Part shown: one piece after another, positions 52,115 through 61,008 of the stretch
Position numbering within the stretch: position 1 is the first letter of the stretch
How the letters are laid out: each line of letters begins with the position of its first letter
Source of the DNA: CAZPBN01 sp964584935
GTDB lineage: Bacteria; Acidobacteriota; Aminicenantia; Aminicenantales; Aminicenantaceae
NCBI GenBank assembly: GCA_964584935.1
Contig: CAZPBN010000009.1
Coordinates: 1 to 64,000, forward strand
Length of the DNA: 64,000 bases
Direction of reading: 5' to 3'
Translations under genes and position numbers: made by a program
The notes under the pieces: generated by a model
The model's input: only the letters and a program-made list of their open reading frames with translations
Database searches by the model: none
Told to the model about the DNA's origin: nothing

Positions 52115-53458
52115 TCATAATATTTGTTCAAGTGTTTCCACAAAAAAGTCTATTTCTTCTTTCTGGCACACTTCAGTCACACAAACAAGAACACAGTTAT
52201 CAAGCTCTTTATAATAAGGCTGAAGAGATAATCCTGCCAAAATTTTATTTTCGATTAAATTGTCTTCAATTTCTTTCCACTTTTTGGTAAGCTCAATCAC
52301 AAATTCATTGAAAAATTCTCCCTTGAATCTCTGGCGAATTCCTTTTATGGCACAGAGTTTATCCAAAGCATAATGAGATTTCTGGATATTTTGCCAGGCT
52401 AACTCTTTTAATCCCTCTTGACCCATTGATTCCAAAAATATGGACGCTCTTAACGCACATAAGGCCTGATTTGTGCATATATTGGAAGTGGCTCTTTCCC
52501 TTCTTATATGCTGCTCTCTTGTAGACAGAGTCAATACAAATCCTCTTTTTCCTTCTATGTCTTTTGTTAAACCAGATATTCTGCCCGGAAATTGCCGTAA
52601 AAATTTTTCCCGGCAGGCAATAAATCCAAGATAGGGGCCGCCAAAACTCATAGGTATTCCAAAAGACTGACCTTCTCCAGCAACGATATCTGCTCCAAAG
52701 TTTCCCGGTGATTCCAAAATCCCCAAGGAAACCGCATCCCCAATCAATACAATCAATAAGGCTTCAGTCGAATGGACTATTTCTGATATCTGGGCTAGAT
52801 CTTCGATGATTCCCATAAAATTAGGATATTGGCACACAACAGCCGTTGTCTGGTCATCAATTTTCTTCTTCATGCTCTCAATATCAATCGTTCCTGAATC
52901 CAAATAACCAATTTCAATCACATCAATTCCTATATTTTTGACATATGTTTGGATCACTCTTCTATACTGGGGATGTACCGTTCCCCCTATCAGTACTTTA
53001 GGCCTCTTTATTATCCGGTTTGCCATGAGCACAGCTTCGGCAGCACCGGAAGCTCCATCATAGAGAGAAGCATTGGAAATATCCATCCCAGTTAATTGAG
53101 AAATGAGAGTCTGAAACTCGAAAATTATTTGAAGGGTTCCCTGGCTGACTTCGGGTTGATAGGGAGTATAAGGAGTGACTAATTCTCCCCTGGAACTTAA
53201 GTAATCCACTATAGAAGGAATGATATGGTTATAGGAACCGGCTCCAATAAAGGATTGATATTCCCAGTTTTTGTTTTTCTGGGCTATTTTTTCGAAATAG
53301 TTGATCAATTCTGGTTCTGTCATAGAAGAGGGAATTTTCAAATCGTCTTTTATTTTTATCTCCTTTGGGATTGTTTTAAAAAGATCTTCATATGATGATA
53401 CACCAATCCTATCCATCATTTTCTTTTTGTCTTTGTCACTTAAAGAAATATAGCTCAT
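52115..53458 (-). CDS. gcvPA: glycine dehydrogenase (decarboxylating) subunit 1
   Basis: 447-aa PLP-fold partner subunit of the split P-protein; it lacks the cofactor Lys, as expected. Signatures: FIGAGSYNHIIPSIVDYL, TPYTPYQPEVSQGTLQIIFE, DISNASLYDGASGAAEA, MSFGGPYLGFIACREKFLRQFPGR, and a TREQHIRRERATSNICTNQ segment. The split form is usual in Firmicutes, archaea and several anaerobic phyla. 45 bp after gcvH. Confidence 0.95.
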   Translation of the reverse strand: MSYISLSDKDKKKMMDRIGVSSYEDLFKTIPKEIKIKDDLKIPSSMTEPELINYFEKIAQKNKNWEYQSFIGAGSYNHIIPSIVDYLSSRGELVTPYTPYQPEVSQGTLQIIFEFQTLISQLTGMDISNASLYDGASGAAEAVLMANRIIKRPKVLIGGTVHPQYRRVIQTYVKNIGIDVIEIGYLDSGTIDIESMKKKIDDQTTAVVCQYPNFMGIIEDLAQISEIVHSTEALLIVLIGDAVSLGILESPGNFGADIVAGEGQSFGIPMSFGGPYLGFIACREKFLRQFPGRISGLTKDIEGKRGFVLTLSTREQHIRRERATSNICTNQALCALRASIFLESMGQEGLKELAWQNIQKSHYALDKLCAIKGIRQRFKGEFFNEFVIELTKKWKEIEDNLIENKILAGLSLQPYYKELDNCVLVCVTEVCQKEEIDFFVETLEQIL

Positions 53459-53503
53459 CTTATTCCATTCCTTTTATTATGGCTCAATTTATAAAAAAAA
53501 TAT

Positions 53504-53890
53504 TTACTTTTCGACTCCCTCAAGAAATTTATCATATTCATCTACCGACATTAATTTTTGTAATTCCTCTTTATTTTTCACGTTCATACGGAAAATCCAA
53601 CCTGCACCATGGGGATCCTTGTTTAAAAGCTCTGGAGAATCATTGAGTTTTTCATTCACTTCAATGACTTCTCCGGACACTGGAGAATATACGTCAGACA
53701 CTGCTTTGACTGATTCCACGACTCCTATAGACTGATGAAAGTCAAGTTGAGTCCCTTTTTCCGGCATTTCAATAAAAACAACATCTCCAAGTTGCTTTTG
53801 AGCAAAATCAGTTATCCCTACTGTGGCATTTTCTCCATCGATCTTAATCCATTCATGATCCTTTGTATAATAAAAATCCTCAGGATACAT
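53504..53890 (-). CDS. gcvH: glycine cleavage system H protein
   Basis: 128-aa lipoyl carrier. Begins YYTKDHEWIKIDGENATVGIT, and the lipoylated Lys lies in GVVESVKAVSDVYSPVSGEV. A good GGAGG (CCTCC on plus) is just upstream of the ATG. Shuttles the aminomethyl group between GcvPAB and GcvT. Located between gcvT (112 bp upstream) and gcvPA. Confidence 0.96.
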   Translation of the reverse strand: MYPEDFYYTKDHEWIKIDGENATVGITDFAQKQLGDVVFIEMPEKGTQLDFHQSIGVVESVKAVSDVYSPVSGEVIEVNEKLNDSPELLNKDPHGAGWIFRMNVKNKEELQKLMSVDEYDKFLEGVEK

Positions 53891-54002
53891 TTTATGCCTC
53901 CTTATATTTTATTTATAAAAACCAGTTATATAAAAACAATCCATCCTCTTTTTAAAATTAATAAACGAAGATATGGATTAAATCTTATATTTAATACTTT
54001 CT

Positions 54003-55085
54003 TTATCTTTTATAAAAAGGCGTTTTAACAACCCTTGCTTTGACTTTCTTATTCCTTATCCCTATTTCAAATTCGGTTCCGATATCCTTATATTCCACTG
54101 GAAGATATGTCAAGCCTATGCTTTTTTTCAAATAAGGCGAAAAAGATCCGGAATTGACTTTCGATATTTCTTCCCTCTGGATATAAACGGGAAAGTTATG
54201 TCTGGCAATGCCTTTTTCCAGGACTTCAAATCCGACAATTCTTCTCTTTATTCCTTCTCTTTTCTGTTTCAATAAGGCTTCTCTTCCCATAAAATCACCC
54301 TTTTTAAATTTAATTAGCCATCTTAATCCCGCTTCCAGTACAGTTGTCGTTTCATCGATATCATTCCCATAAAGCATCAATTTAGCTTCAAGCCGGAGTG
54401 TGTCGCGAGCTCCGAGGCCGACAGGAAGAATTCCAAAATCCTTTCCTTTGTCCATGATGGCTTCCCATATTTTTTCCGGATGGGAAGAAAGAGTATATAT
54501 TTCCACTCCATCCTCACCGGTGTATCCTGTTCTTGATATCAGACAATCTTCACCCACTGACTTTCCATATTCAAATTCAAACGGATTCAAAGCATCCAGC
54601 TTAATATCTGTAAGAGGCTGAAACATCTCCAACGCTCTGGGACCTTGAAGTGCCAGTTGGGTGTATTCTTCACTTTTGTTCTCTACAGTCACATCAAAAT
54701 CTTTTCTATGTTTCAAAAGCCATGCATAGTCTTTTTCAATATTGGATGCATTGACAACCAACAAATACAATTTCGGTTCTAGACAGTATACCAATAGGTC
54801 ATCCACGAACGTTCCTTCCTGAGTGGTTAAAGCGGAATATTGGGCTTTTCCGGGGGACAACTGTGAAACATCATTCGGAGTTAAATACTGAACAAACTCA
54901 AATGGCTGTTTTCCTGATACAATCATTTCACCCATATGACTGACATCAAACAAACCAACTTTATTACGGACAGCCAGATGTTCATCGATGATTCCTTTGT
55001 ATTGGACAGGCATTTCCCATCCGAAAAAATCGATCATCTTTCCCTTAAGATTTTTATGGATTTGGTTAAGTTTTGTGCGTCTCAT
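54003..55085 (-). CDS. gcvT: glycine cleavage system T protein (aminomethyltransferase)
   Basis: 360 aa. Transfers the methylene group to tetrahydrofolate and frees ammonia. Marks: MIDFFGWEMPVQYKGIIDEH, GLFDVSHMGEM, SRTGYTGEDGVEIY, PVGLGARDTLRLEAKLMLYGNDID, and a C-terminal YLKKSIGLTYLP. First gene of the gcvT-gcvH-gcvPA-gcvPB run with its own promoter at 55109-55137. The predicted leader is too short for a glycine riboswitch, which often precedes gcvT in other bacteria. Confidence 0.95.
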   Translation of the reverse strand: MRRTKLNQIHKNLKGKMIDFFGWEMPVQYKGIIDEHLAVRNKVGLFDVSHMGEMIVSGKQPFEFVQYLTPNDVSQLSPGKAQYSALTTQEGTFVDDLLVYCLEPKLYLLVVNASNIEKDYAWLLKHRKDFDVTVENKSEEYTQLALQGPRALEMFQPLTDIKLDALNPFEFEYGKSVGEDCLISRTGYTGEDGVEIYTLSSHPEKIWEAIMDKGKDFGILPVGLGARDTLRLEAKLMLYGNDIDETTTVLEAGLRWLIKFKKGDFMGREALLKQKREGIKRRIVGFEVLEKGIARHNFPVYIQREEISKVNSGSFSPYLKKSIGLTYLPVEYKDIGTEFEIGIRNKKVKARVVKTPFYKR

Positions 55086-55108
55086 CGTTTCTTCACTCTG
55101 TTTTTAAT

Positions 55109-55137
55109 TAATTATCATATAATCAGTCCTTATGCAA
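55109..55137 (-). promoter_or_regulatory. gcvT promoter
   Basis: On the minus strand TTGCAT (55137-55132) and TAATTA (55114-55109) are 17 bp apart, some 20 bp before the gcvT start. Moderate match to sigma-70 boxes. Confidence 0.45.
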
Positions 55138-55155
55138 GAAAAATCATGATAGCTC

Positions 55156-55183
55156 TTGTTAGTAGTGAAAAATTTGTTATAAT
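55156..55183 (+). promoter_or_regulatory. candidate promoter with a long leader to argS
   Basis: TTGTTA at 55156-55161, a 16-bp spacer, and a perfect TATAAT at 55178-55183. If used, the argS leader would be about 180 nt (55190-55370), long enough to hold a structured RNA or a small transcript of its own. I saw no known riboswitch or T-box consensus there. Confidence 0.5.
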
Positions 55184-55370
55184 GAGCCTGAATGGTCCAG
55201 GAGTCAAAGCTGTTGCTGGTGCTGAAAAACGTGAACTGTTTTGGTGGAGAGATTGTTCTTTTTTACAGCCTTTGTTTTATATCATTTTCTTTTAAGGAAA
55301 TCCTATTGTGCTTTAATTCTAGGGCTTGTTATCTTCTTATCTTTATTAAATACACGGGAAGCCGTCCATA

Positions 55371-57308
55371 ATGTATAAACTAAAAAACAAAATAAGAAAA
55401 AAAATATCAAAGGATCTTAAAGAAAAATTCAGCACGGATCTCATTCATATTGAGATAAGCTATACTCCTCACATTAAAATGGGCGATTTGGCTCTGACTT
55501 ATCCTTTTCAACTTGCCAAAAAACTAAAACGCTCTCCCAGACAAATCGCTGATGAAAGCATCCCCCTTTTATCCTCCCTTCCCTCTGTCCAAAAGGTAGA
55601 AGTGGCGAAAGGAGGATATATCAATTTATTTTTAAAAAGGAAAATATTTTTTTCTTACCAACTCAAAAACCTTAGAAAAACGTCCCTGTTTCCAGAAGAA
55701 AAGAAAATAGTCATCGAACACACCAATATTAATCCCAACAAAGCTGCTCATATTGGCCATCTCAGAAATGCCTGTCTTGGAGATGCCTTGTCCCGCTGTT
55801 TGAAGTATAAAGGAGAAACAGTTGAAATCCAAAATTATATCGACGATACAGGAATCCAGGTTGTGGATGTGGTCTTGGGTTTTATAGAACTGGAAAAAAA
55901 GAGCCTTGCTGAAATAAAAAAAATAAAAGGAAAGTTTGATTACTACTGCTGGGATCTGTATACAAAAGTTTCCTCATTTTTAGAAAATCATTCTGATCTT
56001 ATCAAAAGAAGGTCTGAAATTTTGAAAAAAATTGAAAAGGGAGAAAATCCCGAATATGAGATTGCCCATTATATATCCAGGCGAATACTCCTTAGTCATC
56101 TCAATACAATGAAAAGAATAGACATCAGTTATGACCTCTTGCCCTGCGAAAGCGATATATTAAAGCTCAAATTCTGGGAAAAAGCTTTTAAACTATTAAA
56201 AGAAAAAAACGCTATTTTTTTCTCCCCTTCAGGCAGTCTTAAAGGATGCTGGGCTATGAAATTCGAAGAAGAAGCAGATAGAGATAAAATCATAGTCCGT
56301 TCTGATGGAACGGTGACCTATGTGGGAAAAGATATTGCCTACCAGCTTTGGAAATTTGGGCTTTTAGAAAAAGATTTCTATTACGAACCCTTTACTGAAA
56401 TCAATGGAAACACAATATGGATTACATCTTCTTTCTCTAATCACAAATCTCCGCAGTTTGGAAAAGCCAGCAAGGTCTACAATGTGATTGATATAAGGCA
56501 ATCCTTTCTCCAAAAAATTGTTTCTCAAAGTTTAAGAGCTCTCGGTTATAAAACCCAAGCTAAAAAATCAATTCACTTCTCTTATGAAATGGTCGCTCTT
56601 TCTCCTAAAAGCCTGGAGGAAATAAACATATCATTACAGGATGAAGAGAAAGAAAAGGAATTTCACGAAGTATCAGGAAGAAAAGGACTTGGAATCAAAG
56701 CTGATGATTTATTGGATAGGCTCGAAGAGAAAGCGTTCATAGAAGTGGAAAAAAGAAATCCAGATATAGGTTCTGATTTAAAAAGGGATATCTCTCATAA
56801 AATTGCTGCCAGCGCCCTTCGATATTTTATGCTTAAATTCACAAAAAATTCTCTCATTATATTTGATTTTGATGAAGCCCTGAGTTTTGAAGGGGAAACA
56901 GGACCCTATCTTCAGTACACATATGTTCGAATAAACAGTATATTTCGAAAGCTCAAAGCTAAAGAAGGCACTGCCGAAAAAAATATTCAGCAATGGATTT
57001 CTTCCCAGGATATTCCTTGGAAAGCGCTCCCTGAAAATGAGGAAAGAGATTTCTGGGAACTTGTACTTTTTTGCTCCCAACTTGAAGAAGAAATTCTCCA
57101 TTCCATCCATTCTCTTGAAATCTCTCATCTCGCAAAATTCACGTTCAATCTCTGTCAAAAGTTTAATGGTTATTATCACAAATATTCTGTTCTTGCCGAA
57201 AAAAATATTGAGCTAAAAAAAATGCGGATATTATGTGTCTATTTTGTGAAAAATATCCTGAAGGATGCTCTTTTTCTTATGGGAATTCCTCTTCCTGAAA
57301 AAATGTGA
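55371..57308 (+). CDS. argS: arginyl-tRNA synthetase
   Basis: Class I synthetase for tRNA-Arg, 645 aa, somewhat longer than the usual 550-600. The N-terminal additional domain (1-100) is followed by IEHTNINPNKAAHIGHLRNA, whose HIGH box is intact, then ALSRCLKYKGETVEIQNYIDDTG. DIAYQLWKFG and the KMSKS-equivalent SGRKGLGIK are present, the latter lacking the full KMSKS as in many ArgRS. The C-terminal DALR anticodon domain begins at FEGETGPYLQYTYVRINSI. Divergent from the gcv operon. Confidence 0.93.
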   Translation: MYKLKNKIRKKISKDLKEKFSTDLIHIEISYTPHIKMGDLALTYPFQLAKKLKRSPRQIADESIPLLSSLPSVQKVEVAKGGYINLFLKRKIFFSYQLKNLRKTSLFPEEKKIVIEHTNINPNKAAHIGHLRNACLGDALSRCLKYKGETVEIQNYIDDTGIQVVDVVLGFIELEKKSLAEIKKIKGKFDYYCWDLYTKVSSFLENHSDLIKRRSEILKKIEKGENPEYEIAHYISRRILLSHLNTMKRIDISYDLLPCESDILKLKFWEKAFKLLKEKNAIFFSPSGSLKGCWAMKFEEEADRDKIIVRSDGTVTYVGKDIAYQLWKFGLLEKDFYYEPFTEINGNTIWITSSFSNHKSPQFGKASKVYNVIDIRQSFLQKIVSQSLRALGYKTQAKKSIHFSYEMVALSPKSLEEINISLQDEEKEKEFHEVSGRKGLGIKADDLLDRLEEKAFIEVEKRNPDIGSDLKRDISHKIAASALRYFMLKFTKNSLIIFDFDEALSFEGETGPYLQYTYVRINSIFRKLKAKEGTAEKNIQQWISSQDIPWKALPENEERDFWELVLFCSQLEEEILHSIHSLEISHLAKFTFNLCQKFNGYYHKYSVLAEKNIELKKMRILCVYFVKNILKDALFLMGIPLPEKM

Positions 57309-57420
57309 TTACTTGTAAATAGGTCAGATGTCAAACTGAAAAAGGAAAAAGATCAGTAAATAAAGACAATATAGTATAATGTTAAAAATAAATCTGATAA
57401 TTCAATAAGAGCAACGCCGG

Positions 57421-58629
57421 ATGAAATTATTAATAGCGGTAGCGATCATAATCGTTATCTCTCTTGTTGGTTCCCGCATCACTTATCAAAAATTACCTCT
57501 TGGTTTCAAAAATATTCTCTTTACAGGAACAGAATATATCTTTCTCGGAATCATTCTAGGAAAAAATGGACTCAAAATACTGGATGCCCAATCATTAAAA
57601 AGCCTGGAGCCTTTTTTGATTTTTGGCCTCTGTTTAATCGGTTTTTTGTACGGATTGCAGTTTGAATACCGAAAGTTAAAAAGCCTGCCCCGTTATTACT
57701 TCACCATATCAGCTGTTCAAGCAAGTTTTACTTTTATTCTTGTTTCTATTTGTTCTTATATACTCTTTACTATTTTATTCAATTTTCCTCAAAACACAAC
57801 CTTAATGATTTCTATCACACTGGGAAGTTCTGCATGCTGTACAGCTCAATCGGCTCTAGGAATTGTGAGTAAAAACTATAGTATTCAAAACCGCAAGCTT
57901 CTATACTTATTAAGATACATCTCCAGTGTGGATGGACTTTTTGCCTTAGGCTTTTTTACAATTGCTTTAAGTATGATTCCAGCCAGAGGAGGTGAAAAGT
58001 TTCAAATCACGCTTACTCTCAAATGGCTTTTTCTGTCTATTGTTATCGGTGCTCTATCTTCTCTTATACTCATCGCTTTAAGCAGAGTTAAATTTTCGCA
58101 TCAAGAATATGTGGTGTTTGTTTTAGGGACAATCCTCTTCTGTTCTGGATTAGCTATAAAAATCCACCACTCCCCTCTTGTTGCAGGATTGGTGTGTGGA
58201 ATCATCACTGCGAATTTTTGCCGTCACCGGAACCGGGCAATGGCAATTGTTGTTCATTCTGAAAAAACCATCTATATTATATTCCTTATCATATTAGGAG
58301 CAGGATGGACGATTCGAATTGATAACGTCTTAATCATCACATGTGTTTATTTCTTAATAAGAATAGCTGGAAAATATCTTTCCTCGCTCAGTGCTGTTCG
58401 ACTCTTTAAAATCGACAGGGAAATACCATCCACATTTGGATTGGGACTAATTTCAGAAGGAGGATTGGCGGTTGCCATCATTATCAGTTTCAAAATTCTT
58501 TATCCTTCCTTGTCTCATTACCTTGTAACCATTGTTTTATTATCAATGATTTTGAACGAATTTATAAGTCCCACCCTCATTCTCTCTCAAATTGGAGGAA
58601 CGAAACGCCGTCTATTGGATGAAAGTTAA
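57421..58629 (+). CDS. CPA2-type cation/proton antiporter-like membrane protein (first)
   Basis: 402 aa with about 11-12 membrane helices throughout. Similar in plan to NhaP/KefB-type Na+(K+)/H+ exchangers: YIFLGIILGKNGLKIL, ITLGSSACCTAQSALGIVS where antiporters have a substrate-site helix, and RIAGKYLSSLSAVRLF, FGLGLISEGGLAVAIIISF near the C-terminus. The aspartate pair (ND/DD) usual in the ion-binding helix is not obvious (SSACCTAQSA), so it may be non-canonical or a regulatory partner of the neighbouring protein. Seven bases before the next antiporter gene. Confidence 0.72.
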   Translation: MKLLIAVAIIIVISLVGSRITYQKLPLGFKNILFTGTEYIFLGIILGKNGLKILDAQSLKSLEPFLIFGLCLIGFLYGLQFEYRKLKSLPRYYFTISAVQASFTFILVSICSYILFTILFNFPQNTTLMISITLGSSACCTAQSALGIVSKNYSIQNRKLLYLLRYISSVDGLFALGFFTIALSMIPARGGEKFQITLTLKWLFLSIVIGALSSLILIALSRVKFSHQEYVVFVLGTILFCSGLAIKIHHSPLVAGLVCGIITANFCRHRNRAMAIVVHSEKTIYIIFLIILGAGWTIRIDNVLIITCVYFLIRIAGKYLSSLSAVRLFKIDREIPSTFGLGLISEGGLAVAIIISFKILYPSLSHYLVTIVLLSMILNEFISPTLILSQIGGTKRRLLDES

Positions 58630-58635
58630 ACACAA

Positions 58636-59991
58636 ATGAATAAAACCATTCTTAAAAAAACCCTGCTGAATCAAATTGTATACAAAATAATTTGTTTGTT
58701 GTTGATCATCGGAACCATGGTTTTGTTTATAAATATTGATTTTATGCCATCGCGCGATGTGTGCCTCACCCTTGTTCTTGGCTTCATGCTCCTGGCTGCA
58801 TACTGCATTGGATTTTTATTAGAAAAAATTGGTCTGCCAAGAATAACAGGCTATATATTTACCGGTCTTTTTCTCGGGCCCTATTTTTTAAACTTATACA
58901 GTTCAAATACAGTCACAAAGCTTGGATTTTTAAATAACCTTGCCCTCGCTTTTATAGCGTTTTGTGCTGGCGGAGAACTGAGAATGACAAACATCCGACG
59001 TATTTTCAAATCCATTGTTTATATGATCTCAGGTGTGACAATTGTTGTTTTTGTCGGAATCACTTTAATTGTTTTCAGCCTTTCTAATTTCATTCCTTTT
59101 ATGAGCAGTATGAGTTTTCCAGTGAAGCTGGCTATAGCTTCTATTTTTGGAGTCATTGCCGCTGCCCGCTCCCCCTCTTCAGCAATAGCCATTATCAATG
59201 AAACCAAAGCACAAGGACCATACACGGATCTTGTGCTCAGCGTATCCATTGCCATGGATGTGGTCATCATCATCGCCTTTGCAGCTGTCATCTCTCTATG
59301 CAGAGTTTTTATTAAAGCGGGGGGGAGTATCAATCCAAAATTTTTTCTATTTCTTCTTTTTGAGATAGCGATTGCCTTTATTCTGGGATTTCTCCTGGGT
59401 AAATTCATTGTTTTTCTTTTGGACAAATTAAAGGTTGAATTTTCAATAGTCATCATTGCGGTCGGTTTTCTGGTCATAAAATTTTCCCATTACCTCAGTG
59501 ACTATTTAAATGAAATTCAGGATATCAGTCTGAAGCTGGAACCTTTGTTGATATGCATGGCAGCCGGTTTTTCCATTCAAAATTTTTCTGACCACGGAGA
59601 AAGATTTTTGTGGAGGATGAACAGAATTTCTCTTCCTATTTATATTGCTTTTTTTGTCATAACAGGAGCTTCCATAAACATCAACATATTAAAAAATGCC
59701 TGGTTCCTGGGGATTATCATAGTCATTGCCAGAGCGATATTTCTCTATATCGGTTCTTTTTTAAGCGGAAAACTTACCATAAAGGAACCAAAGATATATA
59801 AAAATGTCTGGATGGGATTCATCACTCAAGCAGGTGTCAGTCTCGGATTATTAGCAGAGGTGGTAAGGCAATTTCCAGAAATAGGAAAGCCTATTCAAAC
59901 CATACTCATCGCTTCCATAACCTTAAATCAGCTCATTGGACCTGTTGCCTTTAAATGGGGACTTAAAAAAGTCGGAGAAACAAGAACCTAA
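58636..59991 (+). CDS. CPA2-type cation/proton antiporter-like protein (second)
   Basis: 451 aa with about 12 helices. KIGLPRITGYIFTGLFLGPYF and AFCAGGELRM are typical antiporter segments, and AARSPSSAIAIINETKAQGPYTDLVLSVSIAMDVVII (shown as two motifs, AARSPSSAIAI and SIAMDVV) corresponds to the ion-site helices. The C-terminal VWMGFITQAGVSLGLLAEVV is also family-like. A G7 run (59319-59325) codes AGGS and is in frame. Its stop lies 31 bases before the EIIA-type gene start. Likely Na+ or K+/H+ exchange at the inner membrane; ion unknown. Confidence 0.85.
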   Translation: MNKTILKKTLLNQIVYKIICLLLIIGTMVLFINIDFMPSRDVCLTLVLGFMLLAAYCIGFLLEKIGLPRITGYIFTGLFLGPYFLNLYSSNTVTKLGFLNNLALAFIAFCAGGELRMTNIRRIFKSIVYMISGVTIVVFVGITLIVFSLSNFIPFMSSMSFPVKLAIASIFGVIAAARSPSSAIAIINETKAQGPYTDLVLSVSIAMDVVIIIAFAAVISLCRVFIKAGGSINPKFFLFLLFEIAIAFILGFLLGKFIVFLLDKLKVEFSIVIIAVGFLVIKFSHYLSDYLNEIQDISLKLEPLLICMAAGFSIQNFSDHGERFLWRMNRISLPIYIAFFVITGASININILKNAWFLGIIIVIARAIFLYIGSFLSGKLTIKEPKIYKNVWMGFITQAGVSLGLLAEVVRQFPEIGKPIQTILIASITLNQLIGPVAFKWGLKKVGETRT

Positions 59992-60022
59992 ATATGATTT
60001 ACATAAAAATGAGGAGATCATC

Positions 60023-60490
60023 ATGAGGATCACGGATTATTTAAATATAGAATGTATTAAAATTCCTCTTGCTAATAAAACAAAAAATAAGATAATAACA
60101 GAATTATTGAATCTCATAGTGAACGTCGAACCAGGAATTGATAAAACAAATGCCCTGAATTGTATTATGGAACGGGAAAATATCGAGAGCACTGCCATAG
60201 GAGAAGGGATCGCTATCCCCCACGCCAGAATTAAAAACCTCTCAAATACTCATATTTCCTTTGGAGTGGCAAAACAAAACATTGATTTCAATTCCCTGGA
60301 TGGGGAACCTGCAAAAATTTTTTTCCTCCTCCTTTTTCCAGAAGAAACAATCGATATTCAACTGCGTATTCTTGCCCGAATTTCCCGTCTTTTAAAAGAT
60401 AAAAATCTCTATAATCAATTGCTGAATTGTAAAAATAGAGACGAGGTTATGAACACCTTCACTCAATACGAAAAGAGACACTTTTCATAA
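60023..60490 (+). CDS. PTS EIIA (fructose/nitrogen type) domain protein
   Basis: 155 aa from ATG 60023 with GAGGAG at 60011-60016; the frame is open further upstream into the antiporter gene without a site. A single PTS EIIA type-2 domain: YLNIECIKIPLANKTKNKII, STAIGEGIAIPHARIKN with phospho-acceptor His67, FNSLDGEPAKIFFLLLFPE, and LRILARISRLLKD. Such stand-alone EIIA proteins are usually regulators and not sugar transporters, and they are often next to CPA2 antiporters. No sugar permease EIIBC is nearby. Confidence 0.9.
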   Translation: MRITDYLNIECIKIPLANKTKNKIITELLNLIVNVEPGIDKTNALNCIMERENIESTAIGEGIAIPHARIKNLSNTHISFGVAKQNIDFNSLDGEPAKIFFLLLFPEETIDIQLRILARISRLLKDKNLYNQLLNCKNRDEVMNTFTQYEKRHFS

Positions 60491-60504
60491 TGATAGGATA
60501 AACC

Positions 60505-60840
60505 ATGAACAAACAAATGAAACTGGTCATAATTTTTCTCAATCATATTGAATACCTGGAAGACTTGCTTTCTGCTTTTCTGGAAATAGGACTGTCCGGA
60601 GCCACAGTCATCGATTCTGTGGGAATGGGACACATCATAAGTCATGATATCCCTATTTTTGCAGGCTTGAAAAATTCTTTTCCCGGAAGCAGCCCCACCA
60701 ATAAAACCATTCTCATTGTCACAGAAGACAATAAAATTGATAAAATCTCTGAAGTTTTAGACGATATCACAGGATATTTGAAAGAATCGGGTGTGGCTAA
60801 AATGTTTTCCCTCTCCATTGATGAATCGTTCGGTTTTTAA
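60505..60840 (+). CDS. PII-like small signalling protein
   Basis: 111 aa. Ferredoxin-like alpha/beta pattern: MKLVIIFLNHIEYLEDLLSAF, then IGLSGATVIDSVGMGHI, a flexible DIPIFAGLKNSFPGSSPTNK loop, and TILIVTEDNKIDKISEVLDDITG. GATVIDSxGMG is a strong mark of the PII-like group found with transporters. It lacks the Tyr of the GlnB T-loop. Function inferred: a nucleotide- or ion-sensing trimer controlling the two antiporters, co-encoded 14 bases after the EIIA gene. Last gene before a convergent gap. Confidence 0.78.
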   Translation: MNKQMKLVIIFLNHIEYLEDLLSAFLEIGLSGATVIDSVGMGHIISHDIPIFAGLKNSFPGSSPTNKTILIVTEDNKIDKISEVLDDITGYLKESGVAKMFSLSIDESFGF

Positions 60841-61008
60841 TCTCAAATCACTGATCAAAAGATTTTTCCAGATTCTCCCACATAATCAATTATCATTCAC
60901 ACACATTCTATTTGAGAAGAAAAATATTTATTAAATTAAAAGATGATTACATATCAAAACGAAACGAATTCAGTCTAAAACACCCTAAAATATCAGAAAG
61001 CGAGGAAG

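Noticed and set aside
55086..55110. Glycine riboswitch before gcvT
   Set aside because: The leader from the predicted promoter is only about 20 nt and I saw no paired aptamer-like conserved segments.
60841..61008. Terminator in the convergent gap after the PII-like gene
   Set aside because: TCTCAAAT/ATTTGAGA pair is 60 nt apart without a T run; too weak to call.
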